From: Pithys albifrons albifrons
Lineage: Eukaryota; Chordata; Aves; Passeriformes; Thamnophilidae
Direction of reading: 5' to 3'
Assembly: GCF_047495875.1 (NCBI RefSeq)
Contig: NC_092497.1
Span: 29,765,889 to 29,829,888, forward strand
DNA length: 64,000 nucleotides
The position numbers and the translations under genes are program-made. Below, piece by piece: positions 34,393-46,244 of this stretch (position 1 is its first letter; the number at the start of each line of letters is the position of its first letter). The notes beneath the pieces are model-generated. The model saw only the letters and a program-made list of their open reading frames with translations. It had not been told where the DNA came from and searched no databases.

Positions 34393-36700
34393 TCCCTATC
34401 CCAGAACCTTCCCTTCCCTAAACCTCTCCCTTCCCAAACCTTCCCCCTTCCCAAACCCCTTCCCTTCCCAAACCTTCCCAAACCATCCCTTCCCTTCCCC
34501 TTCCCAAACCTTCCCTTCCCCAACCTTCCCTTCCCCAACCTCCCAACCATCCCTTCCCTTCCCTTCCCAAACCTTCCCTCCCAAACCCTTCCACCCTTCC
34601 CAAACCCCATCCCTACCCTTCCCTTCCCAAACCTTCCCTTCCCTTCCCATCCTTCCCTTCCCTACCCAAACCTTCCCATTCCCAACCATCCCTTCCCAAC
34701 CCTTCCCTACCCTTCCCCAACCCTTCCCAACCCTTCCAACCTTCCCAACTCTTCCCAACCCTTCCCTTCCCAAACCTTCCCTTCCCTTCCCAAATCTTCC
34801 CTTCCAAACCCTTCCTTCCCTTCCCTTCCCTTCCCTTCCCTTCCCTTCCCTTCCCTTCCTTCCCTTCCCATTCCCTTCCCTTCCTTCCCTTCCCTTCCCT
34901 TCCCTTCCCTTCCCTTCCTTCCCTTCCCTTCCCTTCCCTTCCTTCCCTTCCCTTCCCTTCCCTTCCCTTCCCTTCCTTCCTTCCCTTCCCTTCCCTTCCC
35001 TTCCCTTCCCTTCCCTTCCCTTCCCTTCCTTCCCTTCCCTTCCCTTCCCTTCCCTTCCCTTCCCTTCCTTCCCTCCCTTCCCTTCCCTTCCCTTTCCCTT
35101 CCCTTCCCTTCCCTTCCCTTCCCTTCCCTTCCCTTCCCTTCCCTTCCCTTCCCTTCCAAACCTTCCCAAACCTTCCCTTCCTAAACCTTCCCTTCCCTTC
35201 CCTTCCCTTCCTCCTTCCCTTCCCTTCCCTTCCCTTCCCTTCCTTCCCTTCCCTTCCCTTCCCTTCCTTTCCCTTCCCTTCCCTTCCCTTCCTTCCCTTC
35301 CCTTCCCTTCCCTTCCCTTCTTTTCCTTCCCTTCCCTTCCCTTCCCTTCCCTTCTCCTTCCCAAACCTTCCCTTCCCTTCCCTTCCAAACCTTCCCTTCC
35401 CTTCCTTCCCTTCCCTTCCTTCCCTTCCCTTCCTTCCCTTCCCTTCCCTTCCCTTCCCTTCCCTTCCCTTCCTTCCCTTCCCTTCCTTCCCTTCCCTTCC
35501 CTCCCTTCCCAAACCTTCCCTTCCCTTCCATTCCTTCCCTTCCTTCCCTTCCCTTCCTTCCCTTCCCTTCCCTTCCCTTCCTTCCCTTCCCTTCCTTCCC
35601 TTCCCTCCTTCCCTTCCCTTCCCTTCCCTTCCCTTCCCTTCCCTTCCCTTCCTCCCTTCCTTCCCTTCCCTTCCCTCCTCCCTTCCCTTCCCTTCCCTTC
35701 CCTTCCCTTCCTTCCCTTCCCCTTCCCTTCCTTCCCTTCCCTTCCCTTCCCTTCCCTTCCCTTCCCTTCCCTTCCTTCCCTTCCCTTCCCTTCCCTTCCC
35801 TTCCCTTCCCCAACCTTCCCTTCCCTTCCCTTCCCTTCCCTTCCCTTCCCTTCCCTTCCCTTCCCAAACCTTCCCTTCCTTCCCTTCCTTCCCTTCCCTT
35901 CCCAAACCTTCCAAACCTTCCCTTCCTAAACCTTCCCCTTCCCTTCCCTTCCCTTCCCTTCCCTTCCCTTCCCTTCCCTTCCCTTCCCTTCCCTTCCCTT
36001 CCCTTCCCTTCCTCCTTCCCTTCCTCCCTTCCTCCTTCCCTTCTTCCCTTCCTTCCCTTCCCTTCCCTTCCCTTCCCTTCCCTTCCCTTCCCTTCCCTTC
36101 CCTTCCCTTCCCTTCCCTTCCTTCCCTTCCCTTCCCTTCCCTTCCCTTCCCCTTCCCTTCCCTTCCCTTCCCTTCCCTTCCTCCCTTCCCTTCCCTTCCC
36201 TTCCCTTCCCTTCCCAACCTTCCCTTACCCTTCCCTTCCCTTCCCTTCCCTTCCCTTCCCTTCCCTTCCCCCTTCCCTTCCCTTCCCTTCCCTTCCCTTC
36301 CCTTCCCTTCCTTCCCTTCCCTTCCCTTCCCTTCCTTCCCTTCCCTTCCCTTCCCTTCCTTCCCTTCCCTTCCCTTCCCTTCCCCTTCCCTTCCCTTCCC
36401 TTCCTTCCCTTCCCTTCCCTTCCCTTCCCTTCCCTTCCTTCCCTTCCCTTCCCCAACCTTCCCTTCCCTTCCCTTCCCTTCCCTTCCTTCCCTTCCCTTC
36501 CCTTCCCTTCCCTTCCCTCCCTTCCCTTCCCTTCCCTTCCCTTCCCTTCCCTTCCCTTCCCTTCCCTTCCCTTCCCTTCCCTTCCCTTCCCTTCCCTCCC
36601 TTCCCTTCCCTTCCTTCCCTTCCCTTCCCTTCCCTTCCCTTCCCTACCTTCCCTTCCCTTCCTTCCCTTCCCTTCCCTTCCTTCCCTTCCCTTCCCAAAC
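34393..36700. repeat. Irregular, slip-rich zone of the satellite
   Basis: The pentamer phase breaks every few tens of bases through single-base losses and gains ('cttcctccttccc', 'ccttttcc'). Unusual variants such as CCCAACCCTT cluster at 34690-34765. GAACC units are essentially absent. Either this part has decayed freely or it reflects poorly polished sequence next to the gap. Confidence 0.7.
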
Positions 36701-38883
36701 CTTCCCTTCCCAAACCTTCCCTTCCCAAACCTTCCCTTCCCTTCCCTTCCCAAACCTTCCCTTCCCAAACCTTCCCTTCCCTTCCCAAACCTTCCCTTCC
36801 CAAACCTTCCCTTCCCTTCCCAAACCTTCCCTTCCCTTCCCTTCCCAAACCTTCCCTTCCCTTCCCAAACCTTCCCTTCCCTTCCCTTCCCTTCCCTTCC
36901 CTTCCCAAACCTTCCCTTCCCTTCCCAAACCTTCCCAAACCTTCCCTTCCCTTCCCAAACCTTCCTTCCAAACCTTCCCTTCCCTTCCCTTCCCTTCCCT
37001 TCCCTTCCTTCCCTTCCCTTCCCTTCCCTTCCCTTCCCTTCCCTTCCCTTCCCTTCCCTTCCCTTCCCTTCCCTTCCCTTCCCTTCCTTCCCTTCCCTTC
37101 CCTTCCCTTCCTTCCCTTCCCTTCCCTTCCTTCCCTTCCCTTCCCTTCCCTTCCCTTCCCTTCCCTTCCCTTCCCTTCCCTTCCCTTCCCTTCCCTTCCC
37201 TTCCCTTCCTTCCCTTCCCTTCCCTTCCCAAACCTTCCCAAACCTTCCCAAACCTTCCCAAACCTTCCCAAACCTTCCCTTCCCTTCCCAAACCTTCCCT
37301 TCCCTTCCCTTCCCTTCCCAAACCTTCCCTTCCCTTCCCAAACCTTCCCTTCCCTTCCCTTCCCAAACCTTCCCTTCCCTTCCCAAACCTTCCCTTCCCA
37401 AACCTTCCCTTCCCTTCCCAAACCTTCCCTTCCCAAACCTTCCCAAACCTTCCCAAACCTTCCCAAACCTTCCCAAACCTTCCCAAACCTTCCCAAACCT
37501 TCCCTTCCCAAACCTTCCCAAACCTTCCCAAACCTTCCCAAACCTTCCCTTCCCTTCCCAAACCTTCCCTTCCCAAACCTTCCCTTCCCAAACCTTCCCT
37601 TCCCAAACCTTCCCTTCCCAAACCTTCCCTTCCCTTCCCAAACCTTCCCTTCCCTTCCCTTCCCAAACCTTCCCTTCCCTTCCCTTCCCAAACCTTCCCT
37701 TCCCTTCCCAAACCTTCCCTTCCCTTCCGAAACCTTCCCTTCCCAAACCTTCCCTTCCCAAACCTTCCCTTCCCTTCCCTTCCCAAACCTTCCCTTCCCA
37801 AACCTTCCCTTCCCTTCCCTTCCCTTCCCAAACCTTCCCTTCCCTTCCCAAACCTTCCCTTCCCGTCCCTTCCCTTCCCTTCCCAAACCTTCCCTTCCCT
37901 TCCTTCCCTTCCCTTCCCTTCCTTCCCTTCCCTTCCCTTCCCTTCCTTCCCTTCCCTTCCCTTCCCTTCCTTCCCTTCCCTTCCCTTCCCTTCCCTTCCC
38001 TTCCCTTCCCTTCCCTTCCCTTCCCTTCCCTTCCCTTCCCTTCCCTTCCCTTCCCTTCCCTTCCCTTCCCTTCCCTTCCCTTCCCTTCCCTTCCCTTCCC
38101 TTCCCTTCCCTTCCCTTCCTTCCCTTCCCTTCCCTTCCCTTCCCTTCCCTTCCCTTCCCAAACCTTCCCTTCCCTTCCCTTCCCAAACCTTCCCAAACCT
38201 TCCCAAACCTTCCCAAACCTTCCCAAACCTTCCCAAACCTTCCCAAACCTTCCCAAACCTTCCCAAACCTTCCCTTCCCAAACCTTCCCTTCCCAAACCT
38301 TCCCTTCCCAAACCTTCCCTTCCCTTCCTTTCCCAAACCTTCCCTTCCCAAACCTTCCCTTCCCAAACCTTCCCTTCCCAAACCTTCCCAAACCTTTCCA
38401 AACCTTCCCAAACCTTCCCTTCCCTTCCCTTCCCTTCCCTTCCCTTCCCTTCCCTTCCCTTCCCTTCCCAAACCTTCCCTTCCCAAACCTTCCCTAACCT
38501 TCCCTTCCCTTCCCTAACCTAACCTTCCCTTCCCTAACCTATCCTTCGCAATCCTTCCCAAACCTTCCCAAACCTTCCCAAACCTTCCCTTCCCAAACCT
38601 TCCCTTCCCAAACCTTCCCTTCCCTTTCCCAAACCTTCCCTTCCCAAACCTTCCCAAACCTTCTCAAACCTTCCCAAACCTTCCCAAACCTTGCCTTCCC
38701 AAACCTTCCCAAACCTTTCCAAACCTTCCCTTCCCAAACCTTCCCAAACCTTCCCAATCCTTCCCTTCCCAAACCTTCCCTTCCCAAATCTTCCCTTCCC
38801 AAACCTTCCCAAACCTTCCCAAACCTTCCCAAGCCTTCCCAAACCTTCCCTTCCCAAACCTTCCCAAACCTTCCCTTCCTTCC
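36701..38883. repeat. AAACC-rich terminal zone of the satellite
   Basis: It is dominated by AAACCTTCCC decamers, including runs of about seven to nine consecutive copies near 37435-37505 and 38175-38275, with A3 tracts every ten bases. Near 38488-38545 a few CCCTAACC units occur. GAACC is absent. The last 300 bases, with many single substitutions, look like the decayed edge of the array before unique sequence starts at 38884. Confidence 0.8.
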
Positions 38884-39018
38884 TAATTGGTGTAACATAG
38901 GAAGGCATCTTGCATATTAGACAAAGCATATTAGCTATGGAAAATAGAACTTATGGGGTGTATGACAATGTGCAAATTTTATGAAATAAAGACAACATAA
39001 GTAAATAATAATTTAAAA
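38884..39018. other. Unique AT-rich flank, nothing identified
   Basis: The abrupt edge of the satellite is followed by AT-rich sequence. I see no continuation of the ERV pol reading from the other side, no LTR and no gene. Confidence 0.5.
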
Positions 39019-39290
39019 GGTTCAGCTTGGAAGGAATCACTGGCAGCTGTTGAGTCCAATCTCTTTTACTTCAGCAATGAATCCAACGTCCCAGGGCTTT
39101 TTTCGGTTCAGGGTATATCCAGGGAAAAGAACACTCCAGACACCCTGGACAACCTCTTGCAGTGCTTAGTGCTTGGCACTCACCTCAAGTCCCACATCTA
39201 CATGTCTTTTAAATCCCTACATGGATGGTGACTCTTCCACTTCCCTGGGCAGCCAGTTCCAGACTGACAACCACTGTTATCTGTTGTCTT
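39019..39290 (-). mobile_element. CR1 LINE 3' fragment
   Basis: Read on the - strand this is the 3' end of a CR1 element. The + strand shows the reverse of its typical features: 'ggaaggaatcactggcagctgttgagtccaat' near the 3' terminus, and 'tggtgactcttccacttccctgggcagccagttcc' at about 39224-39258, the complement of the CR1 'gg(a)ctgcccag..gtggtggagtcacc' region. It is strongly 5'-truncated and diverged. Confidence 0.8.
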
Positions 39291-39493
39291 GTTTGCAACA
39301 ACAGTACAACAGTAGATTGATGGCTTGGTTCATCTTGTTCACTCAGTCCTCAGGTTCTTTATACACCACTTTGCTTCATGGTCAGCAGTTCAAAATTTCC
39401 ATTGCAGTTCCTTGGCCTTGTCAAAATTAAATTCTTCAATAAAAATTGCTTTATTTTCCAGCACTGGATATTTAAAATCAGCTCACAAAAAGC

Positions 39494-39561
39494 TGTCATA
39501 AATGTGGTGTTGTCATAAATGTGGTGTTTTCATAAATGTGGTGTCTTCATAAAAGTGCTGT
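39494..39561. repeat. 17-bp minisatellite, four copies
   Basis: The unit 'tgtcataaatgtggtgt' occurs at 39494 and 39511 exactly, at 39528 with one change and at 39545 with several changes. All copies are exactly 17 bases apart. Confidence 0.9.
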
Positions 39562-39992
39562 TGTAAAGTAAAAGAAAACTCAGACATCCAGTGATGTAGC
39601 ATGAAAGCAAGGTTTGTGAGATGCTCAGGGTCTTCTGTATGAGTATTGCAGTTGTTATAGATAGCTTTGCTAGTTGTTTGTACTTCTGACAATACGGATC
39701 AGGTAAAAGACTTTTTTTCATAACACAAAATCTGTGTTGAGTAACTTCTGCAGGTATTTACTTTTTCAGTGCAGATAAGTAGCATCTGACAAAATATTGA
39801 TTAGCTCCCCCACTGCAGACAGGACAAAAGTGCACAGAGCTGTGCAAGACATAAATCTTACTGGACTTAAGAAAAATTTGGGGCCACAACCAGAAGGAGA
39901 GCTTGTAAGATGGGAATTAATAGCACTATAGTCTTTGATCTGCACCTGCAAACGACATTACCTGGGTCATCCAACAAATGACTAGGTGCAAG
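39562..39992. other. No gene or element identified
   Basis: AT-rich sequence with only short chance open frames. No repeat family recognised. Confidence 0.4.
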
Positions 39993-40130
39993 ACTCACAG
40001 AATCTCAAAATATCTCAAGTTGGAAGGACCCATAAGGACTGAGTCCAACTCTGCTCTTCTCAGGATTACCTAAAACTAAATGACATGATTAATATCATCA
40101 TCCAGATGCTCCTTGAAGGTTCAAGGATAG
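39993..40130 (-). mobile_element. CR1 LINE 3' terminal fragment
   Basis: The + strand reads 'actcacagaatctcaaaa', then 'caagttggaaggacccataagga' and 'gagtccaac'. This is the reverse complement of a CR1 3' end, including the ATTCTGTGA-type tail. Only about 140 bases remain. Confidence 0.85.
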
Positions 40131-43100
40131 TAAGTAGCAGGTGAAATAGTATTCCCTTAGTGAGATTTGGACAGCAGAGCTCTGAAAATTTCTCACTGCT
40201 TATTTCCACAATACTTTTCAATTCCATGCCTGATCAAGGTCTTGTTCTCTTGCATCATGAAAGCAGAACAGATTTGGACTTGTCATGAGTAGCAATTTAC
40301 ATTTGGAGTGCAGTGTAGGTTTAGCCTTAAATAACTTAAATCTTCAAGGAGAATTTTTGCAAATATAGATCTATATAGACAAAGATATAGAAATATATAG
40401 GCAAATATAGACATATTTTGTAAACACATAATATCCTGTTTTCTGAAAATTGGGTTGTCTTGCCTTCACTGTGGAAGCATGTGATTGTACTTTAGGTTGA
40501 TCTCACCTAACTTCAAATCACTGAAGCAATTATAGATCAGGTGATTAACAGCCAAACTATTGACTCTCATAATTAATGGAGAAAACCATATTTTGCTTCT
40601 AGCTTATTATCAGGAGCTGCAGTGCATTACTTTCTGCCGGTGCCTGTCTCTCACCACTGATGGTGTTGGGTGCCTGTGGGAGCTAAATTTGGCTGCATAG
40701 TTAATGTTCAGGTGAGTGAAGCTCTATGCATCAAGTCCCACTCCTAAGATGTCTGCTCTCCAAAAGACTAGGCAAAACTGTTATGCTGAGGTTCCTTGGT
40801 CAGGAAGTTCATTGGAGCAGGAGGAGGACAGGTTGGTCCTCAGCATGAGGAAGATGTTAAAAGGACAAGATGCAATGATCTCAAGAGGTCCAAGCAGAGG
40901 ATTTTTTCTCAGAGCAGATTCTCTGTTTTCTAACCAGCTATTTAGCAGCTTATTAGAAAGGATAAAATTGATCATCTTGACTGTATGAAAAAACCATGTA
41001 GTGAGTGTGACTGAGTGGGCTCCCATTGCACCTGGGCTTCAGTTCTTTCCAAGAGTGAACTTGCTCAAAATTATGTAGTTGCATTAGTCTGCAGAACTGC
41101 AGCTTCCTGGATGCAAAATTATCTGGATACCTGTCACTCTCAGTGCCTCACTCCTGATATTTGGTCTATAATTTTTTTTTTCATGTAGTGGATGGAAGTA
41201 ACTAAAATGCTGTCTGAGGATATTTCTCTTTCTCTTGGTGTTCCTAGATACCAATTCCTTGGTGCATCATTTAAAACATGGGCCAACTGCTTTGGGGTAA
41301 ACTCCTGGGTTTAACAGTAAATTACAGTAAATCAAAAATAATTGATATTCAGCACTCAAATAGCAATTTCATACTATGGCTTATCCTTGAGACATTTCTC
41401 CCTAAGGGTCTTGAGTACCTCAGAATATTTATCCCATCAAGTTAATACAAACTATTTAAAATTAATCCATTTGTAGCTATTATTTAGTGTTGTGACACGC
41501 TATGATTTTTCTCTGCAATTTTTTTCTTTTAATATTTTTCATAGGAACTAAAGAGTCAGATGTCCCTTCAAGCTTAAGAAAGGGTGAATTTTAATCAACC
41601 ACCCAGAGAATGACTGTACTCAAGTGGAGTTAATAAGTTTTAACAGCAACCTCACAATGGTCTGAAACAATAAGGTGTTTGAACCTAAATGGATTTTACA
41701 GTACAGTGTGTGAATGTGATTTTAAAATTCATATAAAGACTCCCATATGATGTTTATGCATATTTCATACATGTTTCAGTATTGCATCTTTTGCTTCTGT
41801 ATGCTGTTTCTGACAGAGCTGAAATACTTCCTGGAGCCCCAGATATTGTTGGTTACTATTGTCATATTAATAAAAAAGTTGAAGGTACATTGTAATTCCT
41901 GGTGTGTTTTGGCTGTTTTTGTTTGTTTGTTTGTTTCTTTGTTTTATAAAGAGTTCCTTTTGTCTAGATATGAAAAATACCAATGTACATTTGTTTTCTG
42001 GGAAAATAAATGTAAAGAGCATCTCCCCATATTCACCAGCATGCATGTCTACTGTCAACCTCACCCATCCCCAAAACTCATCTTTATTATCTCAACAGTA
42101 CTTTTTTTTTTAATAAAACCACAGTTTCTGCAGTTCATTTGGAACACAAAGTCTTAATACTATCAATTTGCTGAGATTTCTAGAAGTTTGTACTTCTTCC
42201 ATGCTTTTTGTTTTTTGGCAACGTTGCCTTACACAAAGTTACATGGCCACAACATTTAAACAGTAAACCAACAATTTCTTTGTCACTTCTTGCCATTTTC
42301 TGATCAGTTCCTACTGCATATGAATTTGCTTATCTGCAAACTTATTTTACATAGTTTTCTTTTACTTGTGTTACATAATGGTAAATAGCTCTCTGAACAT
42401 ATGTTTCACACCTGTTTATTTTTCTATAAATTTTGGTAAATGGCTCTCAGCAGTTAACAGTGACACAGTGTGTCAGCTTTGGCTGCAGGATAATTTTGCA
42501 TAGGCTAAGGGTCACTCTTAAAGGAGATGATTTGTAAAAAAAAATGTTACTGTCCTGTTATCGCTCTTTTCTGTATTTTGTCCCTGTCTAAGTTATTGTT
42601 GCTCTTGGTAAACAAAGGAGAGTTCACTGTGCCATGATTTCTGACAGTTTTGAAGATGAAAGGTCCCCACTGACACTTACTGGAGCTGTGTTTCATCGAA
42701 TCCTGCAATTGTTTCCTTTGCTGTGCAGCAGGATGGTGGTTGCGTACCTCCTGTCTCTAGCCTGCACCAACAGGGAGCTCTGGCATCTTTCCAGCATCTT
42801 CAGCATTTGTATAATATTCCACAGCAGGAGTTTGTCTTTTATCTGAAGCTCAGCTAGTTTCTTCTTGCAACCCTACCAGATTATCTCCTACCAATGGTGA
42901 CAGACCTTGTATCTCTTCTCCTCAGCTTAAAGCCTGTAAAGGGATTTGTTTTGAATGTTGCTGCCGGTTTCATTGCAATAACTCCCATGCTTTTTAGAAG
43001 CAGGAGAAATGGATTGAGAAGTGGATTGCAATGTGTCTGGTGGCCTGCTGGTTGAGAATGCATATCTTCATGTTTAATTCATATTTTTATTCCCAAAACC

Positions 43101-43557
43101 CTTGCCAATGCTGTAGACAAAACCTGCTTGCAAAAAGTGTAAGCTGCTCCCAGTGACCAGGGCATATCTTGGGTTTCCATTTTTTTTCAGGTGCTTTTTC
43201 ATAGCCACATATGGGAAGGATGCCAGTAGGCACTGATACCTCAGCTGTGCTGTTAGAAGGTTTATTCTGGTTATCACCGTGTGACATACTTCAGTCTGGT
43301 CAACATGCATCTAGTGCACATTTTTTGTTCTATAGAAAATGAGAGACTCAAGAAACAGCTAGTTCAATTAGTTAAATCCTGTAGCACTTGTTAAGGAGAA
43401 ATGTCATGTTTTCCATACTGTGACCTAAGAGAGAAGTTTTTATTTTCTGAGTTATATTAAATAGTGGTGGAATTTGCCTGGTTTTGTGTTTGAATTTGAT
43501 TTCTCAAGTTTTAGTGAGTTATATTTTTGTAGATATTTAAATTTGTGTTCTCAATCA
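40131..43557. other. AT-rich intergenic DNA, no gene identified
   Basis: Open frames here are short (the longest is 136 codons, 41747-42157 +) and show no recognisable domain. Low-complexity patches include an ATAGA-rich stretch near 40360-40420 and a (GTTT)n stretch at about 41918-41945. I cannot exclude conserved non-coding elements without alignment. Confidence 0.4.
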
Positions 43558-43738
43558 ACTGGCACTGATTGCCCAGAGAAGCTGTGGATACCCTGTCACT
43601 GGAAGCATTCAAAGCCAGGATGGACAGGGCTTTGAAATCTGGTGTAGAGGAAGGTGTTCCTGCCCACGGAAGAGGGGTTGGAACTAACTGATCCTTAAAC
43701 TTCCTTCCAACACAAATCATTCTATGAATCTATGAACT
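43558..43738 (+). mobile_element. CR1 LINE 3' fragment
   Basis: The sequence contains the CR1 3' landmarks 'attgcccagagaagctgtgga', 'aaagccaggatggacagggcttt', 'ggaaggtgttcctgcccac' and 'ttccttccaac', ending in the tail repeat 'cattctatgaatctatgaa'. It is 5'-truncated, with a unit-like tail typical of CR1 target-primed insertion. Confidence 0.9.
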
Positions 43739-46244
43739 TAATTCTTCAAAGACTGAAAAGAACAGCTATTTTAAAATTTTAAAGAGATTTTTACTCTTCG
43801 ATTACTACTTCATCTTTAATTCATGCCATTAATATTAGTAATAGTATAGAATAAAAATATAGCTGTGTGCAGAAAATTAAAATAACCCAAAAAACCCAAT
43901 AAACAACTCTCAGCCTTATATAAGGAATTGGACTTATTAACAGGAACTTAAAAAAATAAAGTCTTTTTTTTTAAAGTCAATTATCAATTTCAGCTGGTTT
44001 TTTCCCCCAAAATTGTTATTCTTTCAAGTTTTGAAGTGAGGCCTCTGGTAATAGTTTCAGTAAGAGAATTTTACACTGCTACTAAGTAAAAAACCCCTAA
44101 CAAATAAACTTGTCTTTTTACTTGTCTCTATGTTTTTTCCAGTTTTGATAACAGTAGGACTATTCTTATGGTTAAGAACGTGAGTCACACCCTCAGATTC
44201 TTTGTTTCTGTTTGCATATCAAACAAGAATATTTCATTTATATGTTCTGTTACTTCTGGTAGAACTTTAACCTTTATGTTTGTATCTAGTTCATTTATTA
44301 CAGTAAATTTGAATTTCTATTATCTCAAACTACCTGACATTCATATTCTCTGATAATAGGCTGCACCATGGCAAGTTGCTTCACATTCCATTGGAAGCTT
44401 CTCTTCTGTGAAGTGACTAAAAGCTTGAAAAGAAGGCTTCATTTTCTCATGCACAACTGGGATCATGATTGTATGTCTGTTTTACTCAGCAATAAAGTAT
44501 ATCTTATTTTCACTGTTCCAAAAGATGACTTCTGGCTGAGACAGCTTTGTGCTACTCCTGACTCACTATGGTAGGAACCTGCCTGTGAGACCAGGTGAAA
44601 AAATTGCTGCTCCTGAGTTGATTTTGTTTGACATAGTGTAATGAGTCGTGGAGACAGAGTTACACCTGTATATCTTTCAAATTCAGCCCCCAGCAGCCAT
44701 CTCTATCTCTGCATTCGTCTGCTGGCTGTGAGAGTGAGCTCAGTGATCACAATTATGCAAGTTTATTTTGCAAAGTCTCACCCTACCCCCCGCTCGCCCT
44801 CTTCTTGACTTGTAATTCATAAAAAGATTTCAGGAGATTCAAGTTTCACAAGGAAACTTGCTCCTTTTTGCATTTAATTATATTGTGGTCTGAGGTGAAT
44901 GGTGCCATCTTGCTTTGAACTCAAGCAGTAACTAAACTTGAAAAAAAAAATCTCACAGTAATTAGGTTTTTGCTTTACCCGTAACATTGTCTGCAGGATT
45001 AGGGCTCAATCTAGCAATTCATTGAGTACTTATGCAAGTTGCTGAGCACTCTGAGCTCCCACAGATGTCAGCTGGATTTGAATACTGATGGCTGCATTAA
45101 GTACCAAAAAAAAAAAAAATTAAAAGTTGGGTTTATAAATCATTCCTTTCCCTTGTTACTGATAGTGGTTATTGCCATGTATCATATTGAGTAGTTCTTT
45201 AACCTGAAATTGTCACTAAATGGACAGATAGATTTGGATCTGACATGGTGTAATAAAGAACAGTTGTCTTATGAAACCCCCTGTAAACAACCCATATTGC
45301 TCCTATCAGCTGAAAGAAAAACAGAATTAGGCAACATATTCCTTAATTTTTCAAATAAAAATATCCTCTCTCAAAATTCATAGAGAAATAAATTGTCATG
45401 GGAGTCATGAGGAAAGCTTAGTTTTTGGCTTTTATTTTTAGTGTTAACTAGGAAGAAAATAAAATGGTAAAAAAATCTTAAATATACTTGATAATAGCTT
45501 ATACATGTAATTTTTAAGCACATTTTATTTAATTTTTAGAAGAAAAATCAGCAATTCCACAATATTGTAGAGATTTGAATATGTTTTTATTTAAAAAAAT
45601 ATTATTTAATGTTTTCAATTGGTTAGGCTGAGATGTGCTAACTGTATTCATAAGAGAGATATGAATTTTGAAACTGCATCCTTAAGTAACTATAAATAAA
45701 CACCTAATATGGTGTTTCACATGTTTATTTTTAAGTGGTGACTGCAGATAGAATATTTTGGGTGTTGTCTGGTTGTCCAGACCAGAAAAAAGAGACAGAA
45801 AAAGAGCAAAATGAGAAAGTATTTGACAGTCTGTTCACTGTAGATGATTTTACTGATGCATAAAATCTGGGAATTTTGGAGGATTTTAATAACTTCAGTG
45901 GCAAGCAATCTCTGGTAGAGTTGAATTAGCAGAAACCAGATGGGCTAAACAACAAGAGAGAAAATATATTGTCTCAAACTTTGATATTGCAGAATTTCAG
46001 CATGAGCTGGATTTCCCAGGAGTGCAGGAAGGCATCCCCTACCATCATTCTCTCCCCACCTACTGCGAGTTGACATCACTTTCCTGCAGCTTATTCATGA
46101 ATTATGGGCTGAAATATGTTGGACTGTGACTCTTTAGAAGGCAGAAATTAGCAGACTGTCATGGAGGTTCATTCCTCTTGGATCATTCTTAGGATCTGGC
46201 CTTTTTACTGCTTGCTTGCTTTGTAGCTAGACTTTGGTGATAAA
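43739..46244. other. AT-rich intergenic DNA, no gene identified
   Basis: No repeat family or coding domain recognised. Poly(A) tracts occur at about 44941-44950 and 45106-45119. Confidence 0.4.

Larger units (their letters stand above)
1671..38883. repeat. 37-kb homopyrimidine/homopurine pentameric satellite (CCCTT/AAACC/GAACC)
   Basis: The + strand is an almost uninterrupted mixture of TTCCC pentamers and of AAACC, GAACC and AGAACC variants, so unit spacings are multiples of five bases (decamer AAACCTTCCC; GGGAAGGTTT on the - strand). Pure TTCCC blocks of about 100-300 bases alternate with variant-rich blocks. Guanine on the + strand is confined almost entirely to the GAACC variants. It starts abruptly after ERV pol sequence and ends abruptly at 'ccttcctaattgg'. 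No transposon, gene or unique sequence interrupts it, apart from a 100-N gap. Because no pentamer frame contains a stop, all six frames stay open for kilobases; this is a composition effect. I cannot match it to a named avian satellite from memory. It may be heterochromatic, pericentromeric or sex-chromosome linked, but the window does not decide this. Confidence 0.97.

Noticed and set aside
38488..38545. CCCTAACC units resembling the vertebrate telomere repeat
   Set aside because: Only a few scattered units occur, without a six-base period; they fit single-base variants of the CCCAAACC decamer.
1671..38883. CRISPR array or bacterial repeat system
   Set aside because: There are no unique spacers of constant length between conserved repeats, and the flanks are clearly avian.
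1671..38883. The whole satellite as an assembly artefact
   Set aside because: Ordered rare variants and nested block structure are hard to create by misassembly, so an array is real. Its exact length and some duplications, especially near the gap, remain doubtful.
41747..42157. A 136-codon open frame on the + strand as a possible host gene
   Set aside because: It has no domain, is Phe/Leu-rich as expected from AT-rich DNA, and shows no exon signals or neighbours to support it.
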